DNA from: Leptospirales bacterium
GTDB taxonomy: Bacteria; Spirochaetota; Leptospiria; Leptospirales; Leptonemataceae
Direction: 5' to 3'
DNA: 46,364 nt
Assembly: GCA_019694685.1 (NCBI GenBank)
Contig: JAIBBM010000035.1
Span: forward strand, 1-46,364
Below the pieces are notes generated by a model. The model saw only the letters and a program-made list of their open reading frames with translations. It had not been told where the DNA came from and did not search any database. The translations under genes were made by a program, and so were the position numbers. Every line of letters begins with the position of its first letter. The stretch's first letter is position 1. This document shows, one piece after another, positions 1 through 8,093 of this stretch.

Positions 1-104
1 CCCTACAAATGGCGATTTCGCGCCGCGATTCTATATTTTTTCGAATAGCAGTTCGCGAGAAATCTTCAACGAATGCGCGGCCCGATAGGCGACATTGCGG
101 TTCT

Positions 105-950
105 TCACCCAGGATGTTTTTGAAAAAAAGCTTCGAGCAATTGCATCACTTCTTCCGGTTTCTCGTGATGCGGGTTGTGGCCTGAGTCCAGAGAATGTGT
201 TTCCAGGTTTTGAAAATGGCTCAGGATTTCATCCAGAGATCCGGATGAGTTCGTGCGCTTGCCGGGCAAAAGATGACTGCGCTCGCCATAGATGAACAAT
301 ACAGGACAAGTGATTCTCTTCCAGAGGGCACGACTGAATGCCGGACTGAACGGAATGGGAATGCCGCCTGTTTTCACTTCCGGATCTTGCTTCCAGACGA
401 ATCCGCCTTCCACGGGTGCTGCCAGATATTCGGCCAGGGCGGAAATTCTTTCGGGCGGTAAACCCTCGTGCACCGTGCCAAGAATCAGCTCTGCCTCTCT
501 CTTTGTTTTGAGAATGCGAACTTTTTCCGGTCTTTTCTTTCTCAAATTATCGCCAAAGCTTCGGAGGCGTCGAATCTCTTCTTCCTCGCTCGAAATACCC
601 GAAAATCCTTCCAGGAGAATCAAATGCGAAATCTCATCCGGATAAAGCCCTGCAAAACGAGCTGCCATCGCCGCACCCATGCTGTGGCCCATTAGAACGT
701 ATGGCTTCTTCACAGTACCGGTGAATCGAATCAGATCTCCAAAATAAGAATGTGCTCCGTAGTAGCTTTCGCGAAGACGAGATGAATCGCCATGACCGCG
801 CATGTCCGGGAACAGCAATTCAAATCGGTTTGCGAGTGGGGCCTGTACAAATTGAAAAGTTTCCCCCGTATCTGCGAAACCATGCAGACCTACGAGTTGT
901 TGCGCGTCCGGTCGCGGAATCTTCAGCACGGACAGATGGCCGCCTGGCAA
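105..950 (-). CDS. alpha/beta-fold hydrolase
   Basis: Single-domain alpha/beta hydrolase of 281 residues, probably an esterase or related cytoplasmic hydrolase; the substrate cannot be read from sequence. The oxyanion-hole segment is LHGFAD near residue 22, the DMRGHGDS motif is near 49, and the nucleophile elbow is GHSMGAA with Ser90. A C-terminal DSGHNPHHEKPEE segment supplies the expected catalytic His. There is no signal peptide. The start at 950 is a TTG. The frame stays open upstream to a stop near 984, inside the end of the NUDIX gene, so about 10 more residues are possible and the true start is uncertain. It follows the NUDIX gene closely on the same strand and probably shares its transcript. 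Confidence 0.85.
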   Translation of the reverse strand: MPGGHLSVLKIPRPDAQQLVGLHGFADTGETFQFVQAPLANRFELLFPDMRGHGDSSRLRESYYGAHSYFGDLIRFTGTVKKPYVLMGHSMGAAMAARFAGLYPDEISHLILLEGFSGISSEEEEIRRLRSFGDNLRKKRPEKVRILKTKREAELILGTVHEGLPPERISALAEYLAAPVEGGFVWKQDPEVKTGGIPIPFSPAFSRALWKRITCPVLFIYGERSHLLPGKRTNSSGSLDEILSHFQNLETHSLDSGHNPHHEKPEEVMQLLEAFFQKHPG

Positions 951-969
951 TTCGAATTGATAGCGTTCC

Positions 970-1521
970 CTAGTTTCCAGACTTTAACCTGCGAAGAGAA
1001 AGCATGATCCCGAGAGCCGCCAGCGCATGATTGATTTCTCCCCTGGCCACTCTTTCTTCCAGCTCGTCGAGCGGGACAAGAACGATTTCAATGTCTTCCG
1101 ATGAATCGGGAAAATGCTCTCTATTAGGATTGATGAAGCATCCTTCCGCGAGGAAGAAATGGATTTTGTTTGAAAAAAGGGCCGGGTTTGGATTGAAAGA
1201 GGCAATGTGCGTCATTCGTTCACTTGTGTAGCCGGTTTCTTCTTCCAGTTCTCGCGCGGCAGCAACAAGCGGATCTGTTTCCGCCGCATCCACAGCACCG
1301 CCCGGAGACTCAAGAATTAGTTCCATCGCGCCCGCACGTGGCTGCCGGATGAGAAGCGCCTCACCTTCGCGCGTAATAGGAAGTATGTTCGCCCAGTCAG
1401 GTGCACGGAGTCTGTGAAAATCGTGTAACGGGCCGCGCACCCTGTCCACAAGAGAAAGCCTCTGCACAGTAAACGGGACCGTGCTGAGGAGATCTTCCTC
1501 GTTTGTAAGAATCCATTTCAT
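970..1521 (-). CDS. NUDIX hydrolase (ADP-ribose pyrophosphatase-like)
   Basis: NUDIX-fold pyrophosphatase of 183 residues, most like ADP-ribose pyrophosphatases, which cleave nucleoside diphosphates linked to another group. The Nudix box reads GGAVDAAETD followed by AARELEEETGY, retaining the REL-EE-G metal-binding helix; the first loop seems one residue longer than consensus. The ATG at 1521 shares one base with the TGA of the upstream coiled-coil gene (TGATG arrangement), suggesting translational coupling; a TTG codon just before it is a possible alternative. Its substrate is not determinable from sequence. Confidence 0.88.
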   Translation of the reverse strand: MKWILTNEEDLLSTVPFTVQRLSLVDRVRGPLHDFHRLRAPDWANILPITREGEALLIRQPRAGAMELILESPGGAVDAAETDPLVAAARELEEETGYTSERMTHIASFNPNPALFSNKIHFFLAEGCFINPNREHFPDSSEDIEIVLVPLDELEERVARGEINHALAALGIMLSLRRLKSGN

Positions 1522-2660
1522 CAAAACTGATAGTGAAACGCAAGATTGAAACCGTCTTGCGAAGGTGTCACACCAACAGAAGCACGAGGAGCAAAGATCA
1601 ATACGTCAACGAGGTTGCCTGCATACAATCCAAGCGCCACGCCTCTGGCCCAACGGCCTCGACGGGCGGCCTTTGCCATACCGTTATACGCTTTCTGTGT
1701 CTGATCCGTTCCGAGAAAGAAGACCGTGGAAGCCTGGTAGTCATCCTGCGCGTATCCGAGCAGTCGAGTCACGAATGGAGTAGAAAAAAGAAATGTATTG
1801 GTGATATCATGATACTCACCCAGTCGCCGCTTGTATATCTGATCCTGATAGTTCGAGACAGCAGCAGCGCCCAGAACCCCGCCCATGTATGCGAAGCCGG
1901 CAATGCGTCTCCCCTGGTACAACTGCCCCCAACCTGGCAACACGAGAGATCTAAAAAAGGCTCCGGATCGGGTTGGCTGTGATTGGCGTTTCGCTTCCTC
2001 TTCCAGGCGTCTACGCTCTTCTTCGCGTCGACGTTGTTCTTGTTTTTGAAGCTCCAGCTGCACTTCCTGGCGGACTCGTTCCCGAATCTGCTCTTCCGTA
2101 ACGCGCAATTCATCGGTTTTCTTTTCTTCCGACTTCTTTAACTCTTCCTGCTGTTTCAACAATTCCGCTTGCTTCTTTTCTTCTGCTGCTTTGCGGGCTT
2201 CTTCTTCCTTCTTCAGGCGATCCGCGTCTGCTGCCTTCTGCTCTTCAGATTTTTTTGAATCTTCAATTTTCTTAAGTTCTTCTGCTTTCTGCTTTTCTTC
2301 CGCCTGGCGCTTTTCGTCTGCAAGCTTCTGGTCTGCGCGATTCTTATCTTCTTCCGCTTTTTTCTTTTCTTCCGCTAGCTTCTGATCTTCCTTCTTCTTA
2401 TCCTCTTCCGCCTTTTTCTGCTCTTCGCGCTTCCTGGCGTCCCGGGTCTGGTCTTCCGGGGTCGGACCGTACGTAATCCTGCGAATATCAATCTTTCGCA
2501 ACACCACCCTGCCCGCCGCAGTATCAAGGATCACTTCGTTTCGGGTCTGGTTCACAATGCGACCATTGTAGACCTGACCAGTTTTCATAATGATCTGCTC
2601 CGCTTGGATCGCAGAAATCGAAACAAAAAACGCAAGAATCGTAAACGCGGCGAACTTCAT
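1521..2660 (-). CDS. secreted coiled-coil protein with N-terminal beta domain and C-terminal membrane region
   Basis: Protein of 379 residues starting with a signal peptide (cleavage near AIQA-EQ). A small beta-rich domain at about 22-68 (IIMKTGQVYNGRIV, then ITYGPTP) resembles the C-terminal domain of the ankyrin protein at 45367-46098. Residues about 70-235 form a very Lys/Glu-rich charged coiled coil. The C-terminal part (LVLPGWGQLYQGRR, then hydrophobic stretches) resembles DUF5683-type domains of spirochaete and Bacteroidetes envelope proteins. The ATG at 2660 is preceded by an AGGAGAG ribosome binding site and is preferred over the TTG one codon upstream. Likely envelope-associated; function unknown. 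Confidence 0.85.
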   Translation of the reverse strand: MKFAAFTILAFFVSISAIQAEQIIMKTGQVYNGRIVNQTRNEVILDTAAGRVVLRKIDIRRITYGPTPEDQTRDARKREEQKKAEEDKKKEDQKLAEEKKKAEEDKNRADQKLADEKRQAEEKQKAEELKKIEDSKKSEEQKAADADRLKKEEEARKAAEEKKQAELLKQQEELKKSEEKKTDELRVTEEQIRERVRQEVQLELQKQEQRRREEERRRLEEEAKRQSQPTRSGAFFRSLVLPGWGQLYQGRRIAGFAYMGGVLGAAAVSNYQDQIYKRRLGEYHDITNTFLFSTPFVTRLLGYAQDDYQASTVFFLGTDQTQKAYNGMAKAARRGRWARGVALGLYAGNLVDVLIFAPRASVGVTPSQDGFNLAFHYQF

Positions 2661-2724
2661 CAAAATTTTCTCTCCTGTTAGAGTTATCGGTTGTAAAGCA
2701 TAGCGTCAATTCAAAAGCAAGCGC

Positions 2725-3795
2725 ATGTCTTACAGCATCCAGGACGCAAAACCAGGGTTGGTGGCTTTCAAAGATTCGCCTGTTGGAAGAAACATCCTGG
2801 GCGGTTGTCTTCTGGCCGTGGGGCTTCTGTTATCTCTGGGCGCCCTCGCGAAAATACTGACCGGACCCTTAGCAGGCGGACCTCCATTGATTGGAATGAG
2901 CATCCTCATCCTCTCGGGGAGCATCCTGGTCATTACCCAGATCCGCCCGCCAAAATTCCTCCTATTGGACGATGCAAAAGGGGCTTTGATTATATGCGAA
3001 AAGACAATGGATCAGCCAACTGCACTCATTCCGTACTCCGCTTTCGAGGAAATCAGGACCGCCAGAGGCCTGCCTTCGCGCAACCGCAGGCGAACGTTTG
3101 GAGTGGATCTGGTCAAAAAAGACGGGGTTCGCTATGCCATTTTTGAAACCCGGACGCTACAGGCGGCCGAAGAAGCCACTGCCCTTTTGAAGAAGAACAT
3201 TGACTTGCGCTCTCAAGACAACGCTTCGCGAATCGTATCGAGCACATTCAGAAGGGAGAACAAGAATGATGCCATCAAAATTGAATGGCGTATGCCTGTG
3301 CGCGTGTTGCGCACGATCCTTTCTGCGGCAATGGCAACCGGGTTTTCGATACTGCTGATAGAATCATACGACTCGGTCCCGGTATTTCTCTTCTGGCCTT
3401 TGCAAATCTTTCTGTGCGCGATCGCTGTGCTTTCCCTGGCCTATCTCTTTTATCCACGCAAACAGGTTGTCACAATAGATCGCATTCAACTCAAAGCGGA
3501 AGTCACTGGTATCTTTGCAAAGCAACTCATTGTTCCCCTGAGCGAAATTGCGTCCGTTCAATTCCAATTTGCGGCCGCCTGGGAAGATACGATTTACCTG
3601 CTAAATGAGCATGAAACTGCGGTTATGCGAGCGTATCAAGAAGGAACTCTTGATCCGCAGCGCGCCCTCGAAATCGGAAAGATGATGCTGCAGGCCAGGA
3701 GAATCCCCTCTGGAGGATTGACGGCATCAGAAATGATATCACTCGAACAAATTCTGGAAGAAACCCTCACCGATCAGGGTCGCGCGGTCCAATGA
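2725..3795 (+). CDS. membrane protein with two two-helix modules, unknown function
   Basis: Protein of 356 residues with two transmembrane pairs, at about 25-75 and 195-240. Each pair is followed by a beta-rich soluble segment (FLLLDDAKGALIICEK; VVTIDRIQLKAEVTG), so the protein looks internally duplicated. The soluble parts may be PH-like, but this is not certain. It is divergent from the coiled-coil gene with about 64 bases between starts, which must hold both promoters. Its stop overlaps the next start as ATGA, so it is translationally coupled to the methyltransferase. No close family was recognised. Confidence 0.8.
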   Translation: MSYSIQDAKPGLVAFKDSPVGRNILGGCLLAVGLLLSLGALAKILTGPLAGGPPLIGMSILILSGSILVITQIRPPKFLLLDDAKGALIICEKTMDQPTALIPYSAFEEIRTARGLPSRNRRRTFGVDLVKKDGVRYAIFETRTLQAAEEATALLKKNIDLRSQDNASRIVSSTFRRENKNDAIKIEWRMPVRVLRTILSAAMATGFSILLIESYDSVPVFLFWPLQIFLCAIAVLSLAYLFYPRKQVVTIDRIQLKAEVTGIFAKQLIVPLSEIASVQFQFAAAWEDTIYLLNEHETAVMRAYQEGTLDPQRALEIGKMMLQARRIPSGGLTASEMISLEQILEETLTDQGRAVQ

Positions 3796-4535
3796 GTTTC
3801 AAGGATCACTTTTCAAACCATTCTAGAATCTATAGTGAATTTCGCCCCGACTACCCGGATGCGTTCATCGAATGGGTCTGCAGTCTGCCTGAAAAAAAGA
3901 ATCTGGCCTGGGACTGCGGGACGGGTTCCGGACAGGCCGCGGTTCAACTCAAGAAACACTTCAATCGTGTAATCGCCACGGATCCAAGCGAAGAGCAAAT
4001 CAAACATGCTAAACAACTAGAGGGGATCGAGTATCGCGTCCTCCCCGCAGAAAAGACAAACCTGGATACTGCTTCTGTGGACTTAATCTGCGTAGCTCAA
4101 GCCCTTCACTGGTTTGATTTTGATCTGTTCTTCGCAGAAGCGAGACGAGTGCTCAAGCCGAGAGGCATCCTTTGCGCGTGGAGCTACGGTCTACTAGAAA
4201 CAGAAGAACCAGTTCAAACCATCATTGAATCATTCTACAGAGAGACCGTGGGACCCTACTGGCCGGCGGAGCGACGCCACGTAGACGAACGTTATGCGAC
4301 GATTCCATTTCCATTTTATAAGATCGAAGCCCCATACTTTCAAATAGAGAGGACGTGGGACATGGATTCATACCTGGGCTACGTTTCTACCTGGTCTGCG
4401 GTTCAAAGGATGCGGAAAGCAACTGGAATAGATCCGCTGATAGAACTCAGAAATCAATTGCGTCCATTCTACCCCGGTCCCCTGCTCATTCGCTGGCCAA
4501 TTTTTGCTCTCACGGGTCGCGCAGGAAATGCTTGA
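3792..4535 (+). CDS. class I SAM-dependent methyltransferase
   Basis: Methyltransferase of 247 residues of the Methyltransf_11 type. Motif I (WDCGTGSGQA, residues 40-49) binds S-adenosylmethionine, the acidic end of beta-2 is Asp64 (VIATDPS), and motif IV/post-I is VDLICVAQALHWFD. The LHWFD segment is typical of the group that resembles trans-aconitate methyltransferases and many small-molecule methyltransferases; the substrate is unknown. It overlaps the upstream membrane-protein gene by four bases (ATGA), and no clear terminator follows it on this strand. Confidence 0.88.
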   Translation: MSFKDHFSNHSRIYSEFRPDYPDAFIEWVCSLPEKKNLAWDCGTGSGQAAVQLKKHFNRVIATDPSEEQIKHAKQLEGIEYRVLPAEKTNLDTASVDLICVAQALHWFDFDLFFAEARRVLKPRGILCAWSYGLLETEEPVQTIIESFYRETVGPYWPAERRHVDERYATIPFPFYKIEAPYFQIERTWDMDSYLGYVSTWSAVQRMRKATGIDPLIELRNQLRPFYPGPLLIRWPIFALTGRAGNA

Positions 4536-4649
4536 TAGACAGTAAGGGCTTTGCGTGCGATTTTTTTTCAACCATTCTAGCCAGGGCTGATGCGGAGAAT
4601 GATCTGGAGAAGAAAGTAGATTGCTCCAGCCTTTGCGGCCAGAAAGTTT

Positions 4650-4676
4650 AAAAAACGAGGCGCCACTTCTGGCGCC
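4650..4676 (-). terminator. rho-independent terminator of the small lipoprotein gene
   Basis: Perfect 7-bp stem (4659-4665 with 4670-4676, GGCGCCA/TGGCGCC) with a 4-base loop, followed on the minus strand by a run of six T (4650-4655). It lies about 38 bases past the stop of the lipoprotein gene at 4714-5160. On the plus strand it could also slow transcription leaving the methyltransferase gene. Confidence 0.8.
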
Positions 4677-4713
4677 CACATTGCGTGCCGAATGGCACCT
4701 ATTCGATTTTTGA

Positions 4714-5160
4714 TTATTTAGCAGGATTTGCGTTTTTGCAATCTGCTTTTGCACTCCAGGTACCCATGCTGGTTCTGTCAGCATCTGTTGGTCCGAATGT
4801 GCCTGTGAAGCTGGTGATCAGCACGTTTTCGTTCTTAGTTTCAGCGTCTGTGTAAGTGCCTACCCAGTAGAACGACTTGCCTTTGTTTTCGCCGGCAGTG
4901 TACGTTTCGTCAATCTTGCAGGTTTTCGCATCGCAAGTTCCAGTTGTGCTGGATTTCGCGTCTGCTTCTGCTGCCGCACCAGTAATCTTCCAGTTGTCGC
5001 CCTGTGTGTTTGCCCAGGTTACTTTCCATGTGAATGGAACAGTTTCGCCTTTCTCAACATACTGACCTTTGAAGTCACAGTTCCAGGTCTCTGGAGCTGG
5101 AGCGGGCTTGGAGCAGCTTACTACGAACGCAGCAACTGCAATGATCAAAATCTTCTTCAT
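4714..5160 (-). CDS. small lipoprotein, unknown function
   Basis: Exported lipoprotein of 148 residues. Its signal sequence MKKILIIAVAAFVVSC ends in a VVSC lipobox, with the lipidated Cys near residue 16. The mature part is soluble, rich in Thr, Lys and Asp, and repeats short WKVTW/WKITG strands and a TGTCDAKTCK segment with two Cys, suggesting a small beta domain. The start at 5160 has an AGGAGAG ribosome binding site; the frame extends 15 codons further upstream but that part is not signal-like. It is a single-gene unit with its own terminator. Family not recognised. Confidence 0.85.
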   Translation of the reverse strand: MKKILIIAVAAFVVSCSKPAPAPETWNCDFKGQYVEKGETVPFTWKVTWANTQGDNWKITGAAAEADAKSSTTGTCDAKTCKIDETYTAGENKGKSFYWVGTYTDAETKNENVLITSFTGTFGPTDADRTSMGTWSAKADCKNANPAK

Positions 5161-5180
5161 CGTACTCTCCTGAATTTTTC

Positions 5181-5201
5181 CGTCCGGTTTAAGAACGGAC
5201 G
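5181..5201 (-). promoter_or_regulatory. inverted repeat in the leader of the small lipoprotein gene
   Basis: CGTCCG at 5181-5186 pairs with CGGACG at 5196-5201 across a 9-base loop, about 20 bases upstream of the lipoprotein start and just outside its ribosome binding site. It could be an operator or an mRNA leader hairpin. No T-run suited to termination is present on this strand. Only the repeat itself is seen. Confidence 0.3.
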
Positions 5202-5263
5202 TCAAGGTTCCGGCAACGGGTGACTCTGAGCAACTGAAAAATCAAGTCAATCTGATGACGAAA

Positions 5264-6325
5264 CTACCGCTGTGCGGCGGCAGCGTTCAGAATGGCCATG
5301 GCAATGAGCCCATTGCAGCGACGCGAAGGATGCACTGCATCTTCCCAGCGATTGCATTTCTTTTCAAAGGAAGTCGAATCTGCGACAGCCAGACCGGATT
5401 CCCGGACAATGCGATCAAATCCGGCCGGGTCGAGTTCCTTGCCGTGTCTTTCGTAGATGGTCTGTCGAAACTGTGGATTTACAGGTGGATACCACACTAC
5501 GGTCGGAATTCCGGAATTCTTCAAAATGCCCAGTAAGTGTACAACCATTGCGTCCAGGTGATGTCTCTGCCGCACGGGAACCAGCGTCTGGGCGATTGAA
5601 TCTAGCTGTGCGCGAAACGCCTCGTCATGAATTTCATCTGAGCCCGCGTAGTCTCTGACCTCGCGGCCTTCGCTCACGAAGGATCTCTTCTGTCCGAGCA
5701 GAAGGGACATGAGGTTTCTTTTAGATTCAAACTCGCTATCAAAGCCTCCGAGAATAGCAGCCTCAGGTCGAAATTTGTATCTATAAGAAGGCAGGGCAAT
5801 TCGAACGATGGCATCCAGCATCATTTCGCGCGGAAACGATTTCATATGCCGCAATAGAAAGTCCGTTTCGTAAATATTCTGATTGTAGGAACTTTCAACC
5901 AGAACCTCGTTGAGGAACTCAGGGCCCAGCTCCAGAACAATGAGATCCGGCTTCACACCTGAACGTGTTAGCTCATCCGCAACAATCAACTCTCCAAGCA
6001 GGTTCGCACCCGGGAAAGCCAGCCTTGGATCAAAAGTAAACTCGCCGAGCGTCGCACGGCTACGATCATCGAGATGTGGATCCGCATTCAAGTCATGGTG
6101 GCGAATCTCCCCGAGCATCATGCTACGCGAAGACCCGATCAAGAGTACATGCTTTTTTCCCGCCTGCCGGTCCGCATCAAGAACCGCGCTGGCATTGTGG
6201 ACGTAAGTCTGCAGCAGCTCATGCTCCGTGGGTTCTGGCCTGCCCGCATTGTGGACCCAGGGCAAATTCACGGGTTGATCCAGAACCAGAATCAAGAGCA
6301 GAAGCAAGTAAGGGGTAAACCTCAT
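5264..6325 (-). CDS. DUF1574-like SGNH-fold envelope protein
   Basis: Protein of 353 residues: one N-terminal membrane helix (RFTPYLLLLLILVL) followed by a large periplasmic domain. The domain has the SGNH block I motif LIGSSRSMML, a downstream LELGPEFLNE block, and a C-terminal WEDAVHPSRR block with the Asp-x-x-His pair expected for hydrolase or acyltransferase chemistry. It most resembles the DUF1574 family common in Leptospira. The start at 6325 is chosen because the helix follows directly; the open frame runs on upstream but into the divergent GtrA gene. Opposite GtrA and an acyltransferase-3 gene, it is plausibly part of surface polysaccharide acylation (inference). Confidence 0.8.
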   Translation of the reverse strand: MRFTPYLLLLLILVLDQPVNLPWVHNAGRPEPTEHELLQTYVHNASAVLDADRQAGKKHVLLIGSSRSMMLGEIRHHDLNADPHLDDRSRATLGEFTFDPRLAFPGANLLGELIVADELTRSGVKPDLIVLELGPEFLNEVLVESSYNQNIYETDFLLRHMKSFPREMMLDAIVRIALPSYRYKFRPEAAILGGFDSEFESKRNLMSLLLGQKRSFVSEGREVRDYAGSDEIHDEAFRAQLDSIAQTLVPVRQRHHLDAMVVHLLGILKNSGIPTVVWYPPVNPQFRQTIYERHGKELDPAGFDRIVRESGLAVADSTSFEKKCNRWEDAVHPSRRCNGLIAMAILNAAAAQR

Positions 6326-6449
6326 CTTCTGCTGATCAAGCCAATACTGACCGACCGCGCAATCAAAAATCGAAACACAAAAAAAGAGGAGAAATAATCC
6401 GAGCACATACGATCTTCGAACCTGGATCGACGATAAAACGATCCACAGT

Positions 6450-6863
6450 ATGACGTTCTTAAAAAAATACACTTCTCTATTTTTGAAATTCGGCCTCGTG
6501 GGCGCGCTGGGTACGGTCATCAACCTGGCAGTGTTCTGGTTGCTCGTGGAAGTACTCCGAATAGAACCAAACATAGGGAGTGTGGCAGCGTTCGTGACCG
6601 CACTCACAGCAAATTACTTTTTGAATCAGAACTGGACCTTCAGAGAGGAAGCCGGAGGCGAGCTATTCACCGCCGGGTCGTATGCGCGATATGCGGGGGT
6701 AAATCTAGTTGGACTCGCTGTGAATCTAATCGTACTGAACGCCGCCATCTGGTTGTTTCATCCTCAGGGATTGATGCTGGTTCAGGCTGCCGGGATTGCT
6801 GCCGGAACGATCTTCAATTTTGTACTTTCGAAACTGTTTGTATTCAAGGCAGAACAAGATTGA
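6450..6863 (+). CDS. GtrA-like membrane protein
   Basis: Protein of 137 residues with four membrane helices. It carries the GtrA signature: FGLVGALGTVINLAVFWLL near the N terminus, the NYFLNQNWTFR loop after helix 2, and NFVLSKLFVF at the end. GtrA proteins are thought to flip lipid-linked sugars used for O-antigen or teichoic-acid glucosylation. The TGA stop overlaps a TTG three codons before the likely ATG of the acyltransferase gene, so the two are cotranscribed. Confidence 0.9.
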   Translation: MTFLKKYTSLFLKFGLVGALGTVINLAVFWLLVEVLRIEPNIGSVAAFVTALTANYFLNQNWTFREEAGGELFTAGSYARYAGVNLVGLAVNLIVLNAAIWLFHPQGLMLVQAAGIAAGTIFNFVLSKLFVFKAEQD

Positions 6864-6865
6864 AA

Positions 6866-8020
6866 ATGACGACGGAGAAAAGACCTGGTCTGTGGCAATC
6901 TTTGTCCGGTGCCCATCCCGGCGAATTGCCAGCGCTCGACATTGTTCGCGCGGCCGCCATACTCATGGTATTCGCCTATCACGCATGGACCAGTACAAGA
7001 ACCGCGGTACCCGCAGTGGCCCAGGTAGTAGACAACTTGCTGTTGAATGGCAAAAGCGGTGTGACACTATTCTTTGTTCTGAGTGGCTATCTGATCACGT
7101 CCGTCTTAATGCGCGAATACGCAACATCAGCGAACATTTCCCTTTCGCAGTTCTACCTCAAACGCAGTCTTCGCATCCTGCCCGCGTACTATGCTTATCT
7201 TATTTTCTTCTTGATTCTTGCAGTCATCGGCTCGCACACCTTTGCAAAAGGAACAGAGAATCAATTTCAGAGAGGTTGGTATTTCGATTTTCTTTTCGTT
7301 TCGAATATCTGGCAAGGGTTTCACGTTCACACGTGGTCTCTGGCAACCGAAGAACAGTTCTATTTGTTGTTCCCCGTCCTTGCGATCGCGTTGTTTCGAG
7401 CCAGCAAGAGAATACGAATCGCGATCATTCTGGCATTGTATCTTGTTCCACTTGCAATTCGCGTCGTTGCATTTTCAAAAATGGAACCTGCATTGTATGG
7501 AGACTGGGCTTATCATCGCCCGTGGACCAGATTTGATGATCTACTGGCAGGAATTCTGGTCGCGTCTGCAGAGATCTCTACTATGCGCGCGATATACAGG
7601 CGCACGATTCTGGTTGTATGTTCCGTGGGGGCCTTATCTGTACTCGCCACATCGCCCAGCGAATTTACCTGGATCAGTCCTTTCCTGAACAACGGTCTAA
7701 ATTTGAGCTTCGCCGGGATTGTGCTGGCGGCCCAGGCTTCTCCCTTAAAAAGGGCGCCGGTGTTCTTCACCGTCACAGCTCGGTTGAGTTATTCCTTCTA
7801 TTTATGGCATATGCTCGCAGGCGGCATAGGGGCGGCAGTGGTGTTTCACTCCGTCAAGCCAGGAGACACTGTTACGTGGATGAAATTCGCAAGAGGAATT
7901 CTTTCTGCCGCATTCTGGAGTTATGTCATTGCTCTGGTTTCTTATCGCTTGATAGAAATGCCTTTCCTTCGCTTGAGAGCACCGCTCCTGCTACGAATGC
8001 AGAAGAAATCGAGCACTTGA
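6866..8020 (+). CDS. acyltransferase 3 family (OafA/YrhL-like)
   Basis: Integral-membrane acyltransferase of 384 residues with about ten helices. Diagnostic parts are ALDIVRAAAILMVFAYHAW, whose His is the conserved catalytic residue, GVTLFFVLSGYLITSVL, RILPAYYAYL, and the WSLATEEQFYLLFP motif. Family members transfer acetyl or other acyl groups onto surface polysaccharides. It lacks the fused SGNH domain seen in long OafA proteins, but an SGNH protein is encoded divergently nearby. ATG 6866 is preferred; TTG at 6860 overlapping the GtrA stop is the alternative. Confidence 0.92.
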   Translation: MTTEKRPGLWQSLSGAHPGELPALDIVRAAAILMVFAYHAWTSTRTAVPAVAQVVDNLLLNGKSGVTLFFVLSGYLITSVLMREYATSANISLSQFYLKRSLRILPAYYAYLIFFLILAVIGSHTFAKGTENQFQRGWYFDFLFVSNIWQGFHVHTWSLATEEQFYLLFPVLAIALFRASKRIRIAIILALYLVPLAIRVVAFSKMEPALYGDWAYHRPWTRFDDLLAGILVASAEISTMRAIYRRTILVVCSVGALSVLATSPSEFTWISPFLNNGLNLSFAGIVLAAQASPLKRAPVFFTVTARLSYSFYLWHMLAGGIGAAVVFHSVKPGDTVTWMKFARGILSAAFWSYVIALVSYRLIEMPFLRLRAPLLLRMQKKSST

Positions 8021-8039
8021 ATTCAACCAGACATCAAGC

Positions 8040-8072
8040 CGATTTCGATGGCCACGATCGCCACCGAAATCG
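8040..8072. terminator. bidirectional hairpin between convergent genes
   Basis: CGATTTCG-a-TGGC (8040-8052) pairs with GCCA-c-CGAAATCG (8060-8072), a 12-bp stem with one mismatch and a 7-base loop. It lies between the stop of the acyltransferase gene (8020) and the stop of the convergent lipoprotein gene (8094). There is no strong T-run, so it may act as a transcript-end stabiliser rather than a strict intrinsic terminator. Confidence 0.55.
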
Positions 8073-8093
8073 TTCATGAATCAGTCTCGCGGA

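Noticed and set aside
1..104. Sequence left of the first gene
   Set aside because: Too short to judge; no start, terminator or RNA pattern was supported.
2191..2385. Plus-strand Ser/Phe-rich frame
   Set aside because: It is the reverse of the Lys/Glu-rich coiled-coil repeat; composition is an artefact of the opposite strand.
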